Source of the DNA: Mangifera indica
Lineage: Eukaryota > Streptophyta > Magnoliopsida > Sapindales > Anacardiaceae
Length of the DNA: 64,000 nucleotides
Direction: 5' to 3'
Assembly: GCF_011075055.1 (NCBI RefSeq)
Contig: NC_058140.1
Span: 11,530,668-11,594,667 of the forward strand
Under the pieces are notes generated by a model. The model was not told the DNA's origin. It did not search any database and saw nothing but the letters and a program-made list of their open reading frames with translations. The position numbers and the translations under genes were made by a program. This document shows, piece by piece, positions 46,509 through 59,859 of the stretch (its first letter is position 1; each line of letters starts with the position of its first letter).

Positions 46509-46517
46509 ATTTTTATA

Positions 46518-48387
46518 CGTAAAATTATTCATCTAACATTTAGATTTTGATAAGATAATATTCAAAATGTAATCAATTCAAGCGCTCTAAAAATACATGG
46601 AAACTAAAATTAATTGGAGGTTTGAAATTTCCATGAACTATACAAGATATTTGGCAAATCCCAGAAAGATTTGTCGCGTTAGGGCATTCCCTAATGCCAT
46701 AATACCCTGACTTCAAGAGTCAAATCTTTCTATTCATCTTCTTACAATCTTTAATGAAACCATCTTCAATAACTTCTAAAATAGAACTCAACTCAGGCCA
46801 CACGTCCATTATTAGTTTGAAGTGTTTTTTTCCTCTTTTTGTCCACTCATAATTGGAAAAAACTTCTATCAACTTGCACATGACAAATATCTAAATGTTC
46901 AAAGCGCGATTCCCTTTGGTTAGTAACCAGAACTTGTATGTTTATCTGCTTATCCTTATTCATGTTTTTGTTACCTTCCCAGAGAACAAATTCAATCTCA
47001 AATTCTCAAATTCTACATAGTAGATTCCCTCTCTATGAAAAGATTATATGCTTCGTTTTTTTCTTACTTCTTAGGGTCCTGAAAAGTCACAATTAGCCTT
47101 TCTTTCACAACCCAGAAAAAGGCAAAAGCCACCAAAGTTTTGGGGCTTCATTCTTGATAGATAGGGAAGCCGAATTTAGGGCGTTTTAATGCTTTCTAAC
47201 TTGTTAGGAAGGACCAAAATAATTATATGAAAAATGGCTCTTTGAGATAAAGGTACGAGACGAATTATACGTTGAATTTAGTGTACCTATACATTGTAAT
47301 GATAACTATCAACGTTATATTAGAGACTACCTTTTAGCTAAACTCGCTGATACCAAATTTTGATCACATCTTCTTCAATAATGTTAAGATTGAGTTGGCG
47401 ACTTGTTTCTTTTGTTGTTTCTTGATGTTCATGGACAAATTATTAACATATAACAAAGGCGTTTGAGATCCTCTTAATGTATGATGTTAGTCAAAAATTG
47501 TTTAAAGGTCCATCTTCAGTGAATTCGAATGATTACTCTAATACTGATTACCGACTATTTAAGGGGAATTGCGCAGGTAAAATAAGTAACCTTGATACAT
47601 ATTGTTTTCATTCATGGTGAGGCTCAGATTTCTCTTACCCATCTCACATAGTGAGCCTCAAAGCACATTCCCCCAAACTGAAACTTACAAATAATCTTTC
47701 CAAACAATGGTATCATGTTGACACAATTATTCAATATTATATCTAAGATTTGAGATATAAATGACACATTCTAAACCTCATTAAATATAAAACTGAACCC
47801 ACCAATAAGGTTGATATGCAATACGTTTGATCATTAATTATGTTCTCAAATCCCTACTAGATGGTGGGGTAAAGGATGTTACAACTCTCTTATGGGTCAC
47901 GCGCATCTAAGGGCATAGCAAACATGGACAATGATCCAATGAAAAATTAGGGCCAAATCCGTTGTACCTTGTAGTCTCCTTCACCACGAAATTTCTCCAT
48001 CATATGATAAGCAAATATTGAAGGACCAGTGCATCTTTGAGCCACGGTCCTTCAGACGAAGATGACCCAACAATTATAACATTTACATAAAAGAAATTTT
48101 GAGTTGCCTTTCTACATATTATCCACACCACTCAACGAAACCACATCAATAATTTTGATAACAACAGTGCCATCTGGCAAAGGCACCTTTTACCGCTACA
48201 TTGTTTGGTACTAGACGCAAATTATTCATCGCATTAGTGTCCTTATCACTTTTTCCTGCGATTAACTTTCTGCTCCTTTATTTCTTGTTCTTTCATTCTG
48301 TGTCCTTCAAAAATTGTTTTTCCTATTGGTTTCCAAAAATTGGGAGAGCTCATGAACATCAATTATTTCTTATACGTAAACTCTTGG
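46518..48387. other. Intergenic; no gene recognised
   Basis: Balanced composition at 46600-48200 suggests old transposon or gene debris. An inverted pair 'attccctaatgccata'/'ttagggcatt' occurs near 46680. No protein block could be identified. Confidence 0.35.
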
Positions 48388-48862
48388 GGGTGTTTGATTT
48401 AGGTAATATTTTATTACCAAAATAGAAATATTATCTTGAAGATAGATTACTTAGAAGATTACTGGATATAAATGATTACTATGTTTGATAAAATTTGATA
48501 GGTATAAATAATTCTTGTGTTTGGTTAAAGGTAATAAAATATTACTAGTAAATTATTTTACTTAAATGTTCTTTAATATAATTATTTTTAAATATTTTTT
48601 ATATTATTTGACATATTAATTAAAAATAAATTTATTTTTATCTCAAAAAAATAATAAATAATAATATAATTATAATAAACTCAATATTACCTTTAATCTT
48701 TAAATACCTAAGGTAAAGGTAGTAATCAGATTATCACTTATATTATCTATCACGTCAGCATTGGTAATAGAATATTACTGTAATCTTTTATTACTGATAA
48801 ACCAAACAAGAGAATAAAAATATATTATCAAAGTAATATTAAAAACCTCCAACTAAACACCC
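48388..48862. mobile_element. MITE with GGGTGTTTG termini, about 475 bp
   Basis: The left end gggtgtttgatttaggtaat and the right end 'aacctccaactaaacaccc' are imperfect inverted repeats. The AT-rich interior contains several 'gtaatatt' and 'ggtaatc' blocks. The target duplication is not clear, so the superfamily is left open. A related fragment lies at about 9775-10230. Confidence 0.7.
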
Positions 48863-50880
48863 TTTCATAATAGAAAATATTTCATACATATGGTTGTAAT
48901 ACAATTAACTAATGAAAGTATATTGTATCAGTGCAAGTGGAATACACTCGCTTTTTCCATTACCGGATTGTATTGCAAATTAGCAAAGGCACAAGTCAGG
49001 TGCAATGTCCATTTTAAAATTAGCTCAAGGTTCTGTGTATGTACTTGCAAGACTATTCAAGATTGTCTGTGCCAAATAAAATCAACTGGGATGAAGATAT
49101 TTAGAGTCTTGTCAGTGATGAGTTCTTAGAGGAAATGCATAAAGACTTATCTGAATAGTCATAGCGAAGGAAAGCAACCCACCAATCAGACTGGCGCAAA
49201 ATCCCTTTACTTATCCAGTGGAGACGCATGCAGCAGCTACCACCTGTTGACTCTGGAGCAAATGCATACACGTAGCAACCAACCGAACCATTCAATGTGA
49301 TTGCGTATGTCATGGTACGGTTTCAGGTAGCCAGCTTTCCAACCCACACACTTTAAATGAAATGATCTATTTTTCAAGAATCCCTTAGACATTAAATGTA
49401 TAGGTCATTTTTTTTTCTTTGTATAATATCAAATAAGCTAGGTTAAATATTCTTTCAACATAACCAACTTATATTTTTACCTTAATTACTACGTATTTTC
49501 TTTATCCTTTTCATATTTCCCCTTCACTTTTGTCACCCTTTCAGTTTTCTCCTAGATCTCATTGTCACCACCCAAATCCCGCACTCTTCAGTTAATCTTG
49601 TTGTCACTCTTATGTCACGACCCATATCTGCTCCTTCCCCCACTAGATTTGTCGACCGCAAATGTTTTTTTAGGTTGCTGATTTAGTGGCAGCTCCCACC
49701 AATGTTAACTACGCCTTGTCAACACCGAGCCAACGTTTACCAACTTGGCCTACACTAACCATTTAACAAGTAGTCCCAATTGAGTTGCACCTCCCATGTA
49801 CGACATACACAAGCCCGACTGAACAAGATTTGACGGATCCAAATCAAGTTGAAGGTGATCCAAGATGACATCGTCGAGATGTTGTGCATAAGGTTGATAA
49901 AAAATTTTATTTTTTAAAGAAAATTGTTATTTAACTTACAAAAAGGACATGTTATTTTTGCTTTTTACTTTGTAGAAAAAGAATTAATTTATTTTCTTAA
50001 TAAATTTAATAGATGATAAGAAATTAAATTTTACAAACTTAAAAAATATAAAAAAGTCATTTTAGGTGGGAAATAGTCGTTTGGTCAATACATAATCACT
50101 TGAAAAGACGGTTGAAGTTCTTAAAATGATAGAGACTCCGAATCTCTGATCATTTTGCTAGGCGTGACAAATTAACAGCAAACCTAGTTTTCCTGTTACT
50201 AATTCCATTATAAAGAGGATAAGTAAAGGCAACCATAACTGAGACAAACATGCCAGTCGGATGGAGAAGACTGACCAATAACGATTTGATATCTTTTATC
50301 TTTTCTTACTGTGCTGTGAAAGTGTCGTTGCTTGACATATTTGGTGACTGTTACCCTCATTGGATCACAATTTGTTTCCTAATTTCTCTTCCTTTTAGTC
50401 TTCCAAGATCCAGATTTGGAAAGACAACTAAACCCCACTATAATCACCTTAGTTTACTTTATTTTAATACCTAATCTTGATTATTGCAATCGAGAGCTAG
50501 ATATTTGTTTAGATTCTGAGTGGCAACCACATGGATACATTACAGTAACTGTCGTTCAATTATTTCAGTACTATGACAAGTCCAAACTACATTTTCAAGC
50601 TAGCTTTAATTGAAAGCTAACAACTCATTCTTATAATATCTCAACTAACTTCATATAATGCTTTGTTTAACAAATCTAAGATAAGGGTTATTGATTTTGT
50701 CAAGGAAAATAAATTATGGGCACTCTTGCTTTGTAATTTTGATTCCTTTCCCCATCTCTTCGTACATTGTTTTGCTTCATCTTGTGGCTCCAAAGAAGAC
50801 GGGTCACACCTTATGGCTAATGGTAACCTTTTTCCCAATACAGATTCTCCAACTGGCTCCACAACTCCACCTTTCTTTAC
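48863..50880. other. Intergenic; one solo family M terminus
   Basis: gtgggaaatagtcgtttggtc at 50067-50085 matches the right end of family M. A corresponding left end was not found, so the element is truncated or too diverged. Small open frames at 48890-49313 and 50250-50613 match no known family. Confidence 0.45.
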
Positions 50881-50890
50881 TGTATATAAG
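50881..50890 (+). promoter_or_regulatory. TATA box of the RADIALIS-like gene
   Basis: tgtatataag lies 145 bp upstream of the ATG. A CT-rich leader follows. Confidence 0.6.
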
Positions 50891-51034
50891 CAGCTTGCCA
50901 TAACAATATCTGGCACAAGCCATCATCACTTAAAACTAAATCTAGCTCTTCTCTTTTTTCTCTTCTTCTTAGCTTTCCTAGTCCATTTATAAACAGTTCT
51001 CCATCTCTTTCACTGTCGTTTTTTACAGTGAGTT

Positions 51035-51871
51035 ATGGCCTCAAGAAACTCAGGTGATTCCTCTTGGACACCCAAGCAAAACAAGCTGTTTGAAAAGGCT
51101 TTGGCCTTGTTTGATAAGGACACCCCAGACCGGTGGCAAAACATTGCCAAGGCTGTTGGTGGTGAAAAATCTGTTGATGAAGTTAAGAGACACTATGAAA
51201 TCCTCATTGAAGATCTCAAGCATATCGAATCTGGAAGGGTTTCAATTCCCAGCTACAAGTCTACTAGAAGCAGTACCCGCAATGCTGCTGATGAAGAGAG
51301 GTAATCCTTTTAACTTGTAATCAAGTCTTTGGACTGATTCAATCTGCTTTAGTTTAGTTTACTTCTCAATCACTATAAAACTCATCAACCATCTCTGGGA
51401 AAAATCTATTGTTCTACACTAAAGTTAAAGGATTGCAGGTCTTAATCACCAGATTGTGGCAAAGATTTTCACAGCCAAGGAGGGGTCCGTGGAGTACAGG
51501 AATAAAACTATTTACTTTGAATGAAAATAAAAGCACATGAGTTTATACCACTAGAGGATCAACATTCCTTTCAGTTTCTTATCATGTCCCTGCTTTAAAA
51601 GAAAGTCCACATGACTTTCAAATCCATTGAATTTTGATCCACATGTATGTGGTCATATTCATAAATCACCCAACCATATCTCTGAACTACATCAAACAAA
51701 AGAACTTCAAATTGAATAAAATCAGAGCAGCCCTAATACAACTCCTTTAATTAGTAATATATTGCATCTTCCTTCTGATATTCTTTTAAAATTTGCTTCT
51801 TGAAGGCATAAGGCAATTGATGATTTCATTATTTGTTTTGCAGGCTTCTAAAGAATCTCAAGTTGCAGTGA
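51035..51871 (+). CDS. RADIALIS-like single-repeat MYB (SANT) protein
   Basis: Two exons, 51035-51300 and 51844-51871, joined by a 543-bp GT-AG intron that splits the Arg codon; 97 residues. The SANT/MYB repeat occupies about residues 8-62: [19 protein letters not shown], then [28 protein letters not shown]. After it come [15 protein letters not shown] and the family's C-terminal RLLKNLKLQ. Length and both ends match the RAD/RL group. These small MYBs control organ asymmetry (snapdragon RADIALIS) and seedling traits by competing with larger MYBs for partners. Which of the Arabidopsis RL1-RL6 is closest cannot be decided here. Confidence 0.93.
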
Positions 51872-52588
51872 ATTCCAAAGTCTAAATAAAATTTAAGATG
51901 TGTGATTGTGAAAGATAGTTGTATGTAGCAACATGTGAACAACTCTTTCCTCTTTGTCTCCCTCTTCATCTTTTTATTTCTCTCCATGATACTTTAAGTC
52001 ATTCTTCAGCGATCATCCAAGTAATGAAATATCCATGTTTAGAAACTTTGTTTCTTCTCGTCAATACAGGCAAAGTATCTATGACTCCTTCACTGGGAAA
52101 GAAGCATAACATTACTTGGATATTGATTAATAATTATGCAGTTAATGAAGTGACATTATCTCACAGTCAAGAGAAAAGCCATAGCTTTAAGTTACTGTTG
52201 GAAAGAACCACGGATATACTGCTTAGCAGTTCTCCATGTGAAGATATACAGTTCTCACTAGAGTGGACATTTTTTTTTGTCAGGCTTTCGCCTCGTTGAC
52301 GATGAGGCTGACCTGCTTCAACCCAGCTGAAGAAATATATACATTATACAAAAACACAAGTTCATTATCCAATTAAGCTTCAACAGGCATGGATTCAACC
52401 AGTATAAATGAAAGAAATATATGAAAAAAAATTGAAAAAGAGACATGTTTTACTTACAAACAATTTACCTATCCAATTTATATAAACGAAAGGTCAAGCA
52501 AATCCATCAAAGCGCCAAATGATCAACATCACAATTGAAAGAATTTTCAATCAGGCACCGATTTTTAATTAAAAGAAATCATGCCTAC
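51872..52588. other. 3' flank of the RADIALIS-like gene; no gene seen
   Basis: An open plus-strand frame at 51919-52299 (126 codons) has no recognisable domain and lies in the probable 3' untranslated region. Confidence 0.4.
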
Positions 52589-52740
52589 CTTCATTATCTC
52601 TCAGTAAATTGATTTGGGCAATCTTAGGACCATGTAGCTGCATCTCTCAAGAAGAGTATTCACACCTTCCGTCGTAGGTAAGCTAAAGAACCCAACTCTC
52701 TGAAGCACATCATTATTTTCAGACTTTGTCAACCGCAACT
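52589..52740 (-). pseudogene. Fragment of an alpha/beta hydrolase gene (end of exon 1)
   Basis: On the minus strand it reads TKSENNDVLQRVGF, TTEGVNTLLERCSYM and LPKSIY*EIMK, then a gtaggc donor exactly where exon 1 of the intact gene at 62006-63448 ends. The corresponding part of that gene is TESVSNTGLQRIGF..TVEGVRTLF..VPKFICEDILE. One stop codon is present and a few residues are missing. Upstream exon sequence is replaced by retroelement-like DNA; downstream exons were not found. Confidence 0.8.
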
Positions 52741-52920
52741 AAAAATTTGGTTGAGAAATAATTTTTTCTTGTATTAACTCTGAATAAATTTACCTCCAAT
52801 GCACTTAGTTACATACTACAATGGACAATTTCCTAATCTAAGAAATCATGCCGGAATATTTCCACGATCAATGAGAATATCTACACAATTAATCTCAATG
52901 TTCAACTCTTTTCCTCAATT

Positions 52921-55592
52921 TCATGCATAGATATCACCCGTTTCTAACTTGTCTAAAAATCTAAAGAATAATCTATTTGAGATTGATTTAGTAAAAATAT
53001 CAACCAATTTGTCTTCTAATCAAATCTTAAGTAGTTCCAAAATTTTCCCATCAAGTTTTTTTTTATGAGGAATTTGTTCATCTCTACATATTTAGTACAA
53101 ACATGTTATACTAGGTTATATGCAAGATCACTTGTAATTTTATTGTCACAATATAACTAAATCGGATGCTCAAACAAGTAATTGAAATCTTGCAAAAGAA
53201 GTTGATTTCATAATGTTACTAAAATCTATGTGTTATACCCGTAGACTCAATTCATAACCACTTTTTGTTTCTTACCTATCCATGTAATCAAATTACCATT
53301 CAAAAAGGTAAAGTAACTTGAAATAAATCGTTTATCATCTATTGATCTAACCTAGTCAACATGTGTCTCTATGCTTTTAAAATCAGTGTTCATGATGAAC
53401 AAAATTCCTTTTCTAGGAGTAGACTTAAGATACCTTAATAAACACATGACCCCATTCATATGTTACTCTCTAGAATCATACATGTATTGGCTAACAATAT
53501 TCATTGCATAAGCAAAATCTAGTCTTGTATGAGATAAATACATCAATCTCCCGACAAGACTTTGGTACCTCTTTTTGTTAACAAACCTTGGTTAAGTTCA
53601 ACACTTAACTTGAAACCTCCTTCCATTGGCGAATCAATTGATTGACATCTTGACATTTATGTTTCTTCTAAGAGATCTAAGACATATTTTCTTTGTGATA
53701 GAAAAATTCATCTAATAGATTGAAAAAGTTAAATGCGAAAATAATATTTCAAAGGGCTTTGATCCATCAATTCAAGTTATTTAGATAAGTGATTTTATAG
53801 TTTCTCTTTCTTCTAGATTATCCCTTATGATTACCATGTCATTCACATATACAATGAGTGTAGTGATTTTGCCCTTTTATTTGTTCAAGAATAGAGTATG
53901 GTCTAAATTACATTTATGGTAATTAACATTTATCATTGATGTTGTAAACCTTCCAAAACAAGATCTAGGAGAATGTTTCAATTCAATCAATGATTTCCTT
54001 TAATATGCACACCTTCTTCATATGTTTTTCTATTACCATACATCATAGTGTGAGATCCATATAGACTTCCTTACACAATCCACCATGCATTAAAGCATTA
54101 TTCACATCAAATTATTGTAATGGTCAGTCTAAGTTTATAATTAACGATAACAATACTTGAACTATGTTAATTCTGTCGATGGGTGAGATTGTCTTTGTAT
54201 AATCGTAACAATAAATTTGGGTATAACACCCCTCTTTAAATGTATACCCTCTGAAATATATACGAATTCAAAGAGATGTTTGTACTTGGATCTTGACTTT
54301 AACATATAATTATGCAACAAAAATTAATATTTAACAATAAATGAGCATGCATGAACAAATCCTTTATGAAAATGTGTGAAAAATGTGATTTTTTAAGCTA
54401 ATTAACAACTATTCATGAAGGATGCATTCTTGTTCATCCAGTCTCACATTAGTCAAATGGATAACGTGTCATATGAGAGATTTAAAAAAGATCATACTTT
54501 TAGGGTAGTATCTTAGAGCCACTCATATTTGTTAAATATATGTTTATTTTATTTATTATTTATAAAAGAAAAATGTTGATTATTTAAGTCATATATTTTT
54601 ACCATATTTTTGTATAATTAACATGTCTTTTGAATGGTGGAACCATAATGAGGGGATCAACCGACTAATCATGAAAAACCTTATATACACATTAAGTGGT
54701 CATTCTAAAAACATCTATAGTGTCAACATTATTTTGACTAAAGGTACAAGTAATAGTGATAAGATTATCATAGTATTGAACGACTCTATCGAAAGTTAGC
54801 AACAATTCTCATGTGTCAAAGTTGTTTATCAATAGTCTGGTGTAACACATAAGTGTCTGTTATAGGCGTGTTTACTAAACAGACCCAATACAAGGATTTT
54901 CATATAACTGATTATTCTATTGTCTATAGAATATATCCTCTAACCTATGAGTACATATGATCCTTTGATTTGAGGTTATTAGACCCTCTCATACAAAGAT
55001 CAATATAGTTTGATGTCACATAATATGTCATCATAAAAGGGATAATTATAAATATGGTGGTTGGTCATACCAAGATCTATGTAAAAGCTATGGTAGATCA
55101 ATAAAGGATTTATCACTCTTGAACATAAGATAAGATATATCTGATGAGAATACTAATAAACATTTACGAACACTCGAATTTGTGGTCATAAAAGGATCTT
55201 TATCAATGCTTCATCTGAATTGTTCAATCGTTGATGGATATCAGTTCATATTGAAAAGATGTCAGTGGATGAAAAGATCATATTATATGTAATTATAGAA
55301 TTGATAAGATTTAAAGTTGTTCATTGACATTCTATTCTCTGAGTGGTCGTGATGTCTTGTTAGAAGTTAATATTGGTCTGTTTTCGGATTCAACCCAAAT
55401 TTCAATCATGTAGGTTCAATAGAGATCATATAGGTCATACACATAAGGAGTTAATCAAATTCTAGAGATATAAGATTGTTCAAGTTAGAGCTAGTTAAAA
55501 TTTCGGAGAAAAGGTCTTAAGTCTCAAAAAAGTTTATGGGTCCAAAGTGTGTTTTATGGAACTTAGAGACAAAAGTGTAATAATCCTAAAGG
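52921..55592 (-). mobile_element. Copia-derived block, unit A of a tandem duplication (2672 bp)
   Basis: On the minus strand about 53000-54220 gives a decayed Copia RT/RNase H. The blocks include LIVYVNDMVII (catalytic YVDD changed to YVND), SHTRLDFAYAMNIVSQYM, CLLRYLKSTPRKGILF and LYCDNK. Stops and frameshifts are frequent. The remaining 1.3 kb (54220-55592) is non-coding. Integrase and gag are absent. The unit begins tcatgcatagatatcac and ends aaaagtgtaataatcctaaag. Confidence 0.8.
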
Positions 55593-57755
55593 TCATGCAT
55601 AGATATCACTCATATCTAACTTGTCTAAAAATTTTAAGAATAATCGATTTGAAATTGCTTTAGTAAAAATATCAACCAGTTTGTCTTCTAATCAAATCTT
55701 GGGGAGTTCCAAAATTTTCCCATCAAGTTTTCTTTTATGAAGAATTTATATATCTCTACGTGTTTAGTACGAACATGTTGTCCTGAGTTATATACAATGT
55801 CACTTGTAACTTTATTGTCATAATATAACTAAATCGAATGCTTAAAAAAGTAACTCAAGTCTTGCAAGAGGAGTCTGTGTCATAATGTTTCACAAAGTCT
55901 TTGTGTTATACTCTTAAACATAATTTTAACATTAGATTAGACGATCGTATTTTGTTTCTTACCTCTCCATGTAATCAAATTACCATCCAAAAAAGTAAAG
56001 TACCCTAAAGTGGATCATCTATCATTTAATGATCCAACCTTATCAACATGTCTTTGTACTTTTAAAATTGGTATTCATGGTGAACAAAATTTCTTTTATA
56101 GGGGTAGACTTAAGATTCTTTAATAAACGCATGACTACATTCATATGTTACTCTCCAAGATCAGGCATTATTGGCTAACAACACTTAATGCATAAGCAAG
56201 ATCTGGTCTTGTATGAGATAAATACATCAATCTCCCTACAAGACTTTGGTACCTCCTTTTGTTAGCAAAACCTGATTAAGTTCAACACTTAACTTCAAAC
56301 CTTCTTTTACTGACATCTTGACATTTATGTTTTTTCTAAGAGATCTAAGACATATTTTCTTTATGGTAGAAAAATTTCTTTGTGATAGAAAAACTTAAAT
56401 GCGAAAATAATATTTCAAAAGGCCTTAATCCATTAGTTCAAGTTATTTAGATAAGTGATTTTATAAAGTGTCTCTTTCTTCTAGATCATCTTTTATGATT
56501 ACCATGTCATTCACATATATAATGAGTGTAGTGATTTTACCCTTTTATTTGTTCAAGAATAGAGTATGGTCTAAATTACATTTATGGTAATTAACGTCTA
56601 TCATTGATGTTGTAAACCTTCCAAAACAAGATCTAAGAGAATGTTTCAATCCATACAATGATTTTCTTTAATATGCATGACTTCTTACTATGTTTTTCTA
56701 ATACCATACATCATAATGTGAGATCCATATAGACTTCCTTACACAATCCACCATGCATAAAAGTGTTATTCACATCAAATTATTGTAATGGTTAGTCTAA
56801 GTTTACAATTAACGATAACAATATTTGAACTATGTTAACCCTGACAATAGGTGAGATTGCCTTTGTATAGTCATAACCATAAAGTTGGGTGTAACACCCC
56901 TCTTTAGATATGTACCCTCTGAAATATATATGAATTCAAAGCGATATGTTTACTTGAATCTTAACTTTAACATATGACTATCCAACGAAAATTATACTTT
57001 AACAATAAATGAATATAAACAAATCCTTTATAAAAATGTGTTAAAAATGTCAATTTTTAAGCTAATGAACAACTATGCATAAAAGGTGCATACTCATTCA
57101 TCTAATCTCACATTAGTTAAATGGAGAATGTGTCATGTGGAAGATTTAAGAAAAGTCATACTTTTAAGTAGTGCCTAAAGTCAATCATATTTGCGTAAAT
57201 ATGTAATTATTTTATTTATTATTTATAAAAGAAAACTGTTGATTATTTATATTGTATTTATTTGTCATATAATTGTATAATTAACATACTCTTCGAATGG
57301 TAGAACTGTTATGAAGGAATCTACCGACTAATCATGGAAACTCTATGTACACATTAGATAATCATTCAAGAAACATCCGCAATGGTAATGAGATTATCAA
57401 TCTTAAATGACTCTATCAAAAGTTGACAATAGTTCTCATATGTCAAAGTTATTTATTAACAGTTTGGTATAACACATGAATGTATATTGTAGACATATTT
57501 ATCAAACAGACCAATATAAAGATTTTCATATAAATGGTCACTCTAATGTCTATAGAACACATCCTTTAACTCACAAGTACATGTGATCTTTTGACTTGAG
57601 ATCAGTAGACTGTCTCATACAAAGATCGATATAGTTTGACTCCACCTAACGTGTCACTATGAAAAGGATAATTATAAAAGTGGTGGCTAGGTGTACCAAA
57701 ATTTGTGTGGAGGTTATGGTAAATCAATAAAATATTTTTCATTTTCAAGCACAAA

Positions 57756-57789
<34 letters not shown>

Positions 57790-58232
57790 GAGAATTCTGA
57801 TAAACATCTACAAACACTCGAATACGTGGCCACAAAGGGATTAAATCAATGTCAAATCTAAATTAGTCAATTGTTGATAGATATTAGTTTATATCAAAAA
57901 GATTTTGGTTGACAAAAAGATCATATTGTACATACTCATAAAGTTACAAGACTTAGAGTTGTTCGCTAACATTCTATTGTCTAGGTGATCATGATGTCTT
58001 GTTAAAGGTCAATCTTAGTTTTTATTTGGATTCAACCTAAATTTCAATTATATTAATTCAATAGAGAGCATATAAATCACACACATAAGAAGTTAATCAA
58101 ACTCTAGAGGCATATGATTGTTCAAGTTAATATGCTCAAAATTTTGGATAAAAGGTCTTGAGTCTCAAAAAAATCTTTGGGCCCAAACTGTGTTTTATGG
58201 AACTTAGAGATGAAAGTGTTATAATCCTAAAG
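55593..58232 (-). mobile_element. Copia-derived block, unit B of the tandem duplication
   Basis: It starts again with tcatgcatagatatcac and follows unit A in order over its full length, including the RT/RNase H relic (55670-56890) and the non-coding part, ending 'gtgttataatcctaaag'. Unit B has its own indels, for example an (AT)n expansion at 57758-57789 and loss of a 20-bp piece near 56310. Confidence 0.85.
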
Positions 58233-59219
58233 AGTTTTAGGTTTATGTGAGAATGTGTAGAAATGAATTTATCCAATCACATGAAGGAAAGCTCAACCCA
58301 TTTTTCCCAAAAGTGTACGATCATACATGAGACCATGTACGTCTGCACGTGGGACAACGCACGGTTGTATATCATCTTGTACAAGCATACATTGTGGTGT
58401 AAGGATGATTAACATGTTCTTATCTACACGTGAGATTTCATTCAATTACGAGATTCACATGATTGGGAAATTAAATGGAGTACTTAGATGTACACCCATA
58501 CATTTCAACACATACGAGCATACATGTTGTTTATTACAAATACAATGTGTAATATGATTCTATATAGCTAATGAATATTGGATTTGTAATAATAACATAT
58601 CGATAATATGGCTTGATGGGTATATGTTATGAACAAGAGAATTATGATGCATATAATATGTGATCTGTTAAGTGTAAAGCCTTATTTTATGCACTTAAGG
58701 TGTTAGAGATGTAAAGATTTGTAGCCTTCAAATAATGGAATCAACAATTAAAAATTTTAAAACTATTCAATCATTCCTCAAGTGTCCACTTTAGATCCCC
58801 CTAACTTGTAGACTAATTAAATACACAAACATGTTAGAACACACATAAGGTGTTTACAAGAAATATATCTACATTGGCGGCGGTTCCTTCGTCTTTCAAA
58901 ATCTCTAGAAGTCGTTCTTAGACCAAGCATAGGTTAGAACCTAGTATCGACACAAAGCACAAACCACAAGGAGGCTAGAAATGCACATGATGGTTTACTA
59001 GAACTATATGTACGGGTAGGTGTTTAGATGGTGTGAGCGTAGCATTGTGTATGTGAATAAAGTTTCACAAAATCTGAAATCAATGAAAACACACATATAC
59101 ATATAGGCACCATGGACACCTGTATGTTTTAGATGTATGAACATATATCTTGATATTCAATCTCATACAATCCATAATTTAAAACAAATTTTCAAGCACG
59201 AATATGGATAACAAATCAT
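58233..59219. other. Spacer between unit B and its inverted partial copy; no gene seen
   Basis: Contains 'gtacgtctgcacgtgggacaacgcacgg' (58335-58365) and several 'gcatacatt' and 'acatgttg' motifs of retroelement-like character. No protein block. Confidence 0.4.
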
Positions 59220-59620
59220 CCTTATTTGCCAACTACATAGGGGCATACATTGCAACATGTATGGTCAAACGTATTTTGGGAAAATCAAACCAAGCTTAGT
59301 TTCATTTGATTGGATAAATCTAGTCTAACCTAATTTCATATACAATCAAATATATCTAGATTATTACACTTTAGGCCCTTAGTACTGTGAAACACATTTC
59401 AGGTCTACAGACCTTTTCAAGATTCAGATTCCTCCATTTAAAATCTCAACCAAATCCAATAAACCTTTAGAGTTTGATCAAATCTTTATATATGTGACCT
59501 ATAGGCTTCCTACTAGGTCAATAATGACCAAATTTGTGTCAAAACATTTCTGACATCCGTCTAGATACAAACCAAGATTGACCTTTGGAGGCATGTGAAG
59601 TTGCACCCCAACCGTTGCAT
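59220..59620. repeat. Inverted partial copy of the 57.99-58.33 kb segment
   Basis: Phrases 'ttgattggataaat', 'attattacactttagg', 'tagagtttgatcaaat', 'gtgacctata' and 'aagattgaccttt' are reverse complements of phrases in unit B and its right flank, in reversed order. Confidence 0.7.
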
Positions 59621-59859
59621 TAAGTTGTTCTTCAATGATGAGATCAATTTCTAAAAATGGGAAATTGAGACTATGACTACAGTCACCAATGCAATTGGTG
59701 GCAATTATGGAACTGGTGGTTCGCTTCTATGGGATGTCTTTAGAAAAAGTTCAACTATGATTTTGTGAAAAGAAATATTGTTACTAAGTATAGGACAACT
59801 TACATAGGTATCCTTTTCCTAGCAACAAATTATTTGTGAGAAAGTTTGAATTAATAAGA

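Noticed and set aside
51919..52299. 126-codon frame downstream of the RADIALIS-like gene
   Set aside because: No domain and it lies in the probable 3' untranslated region.
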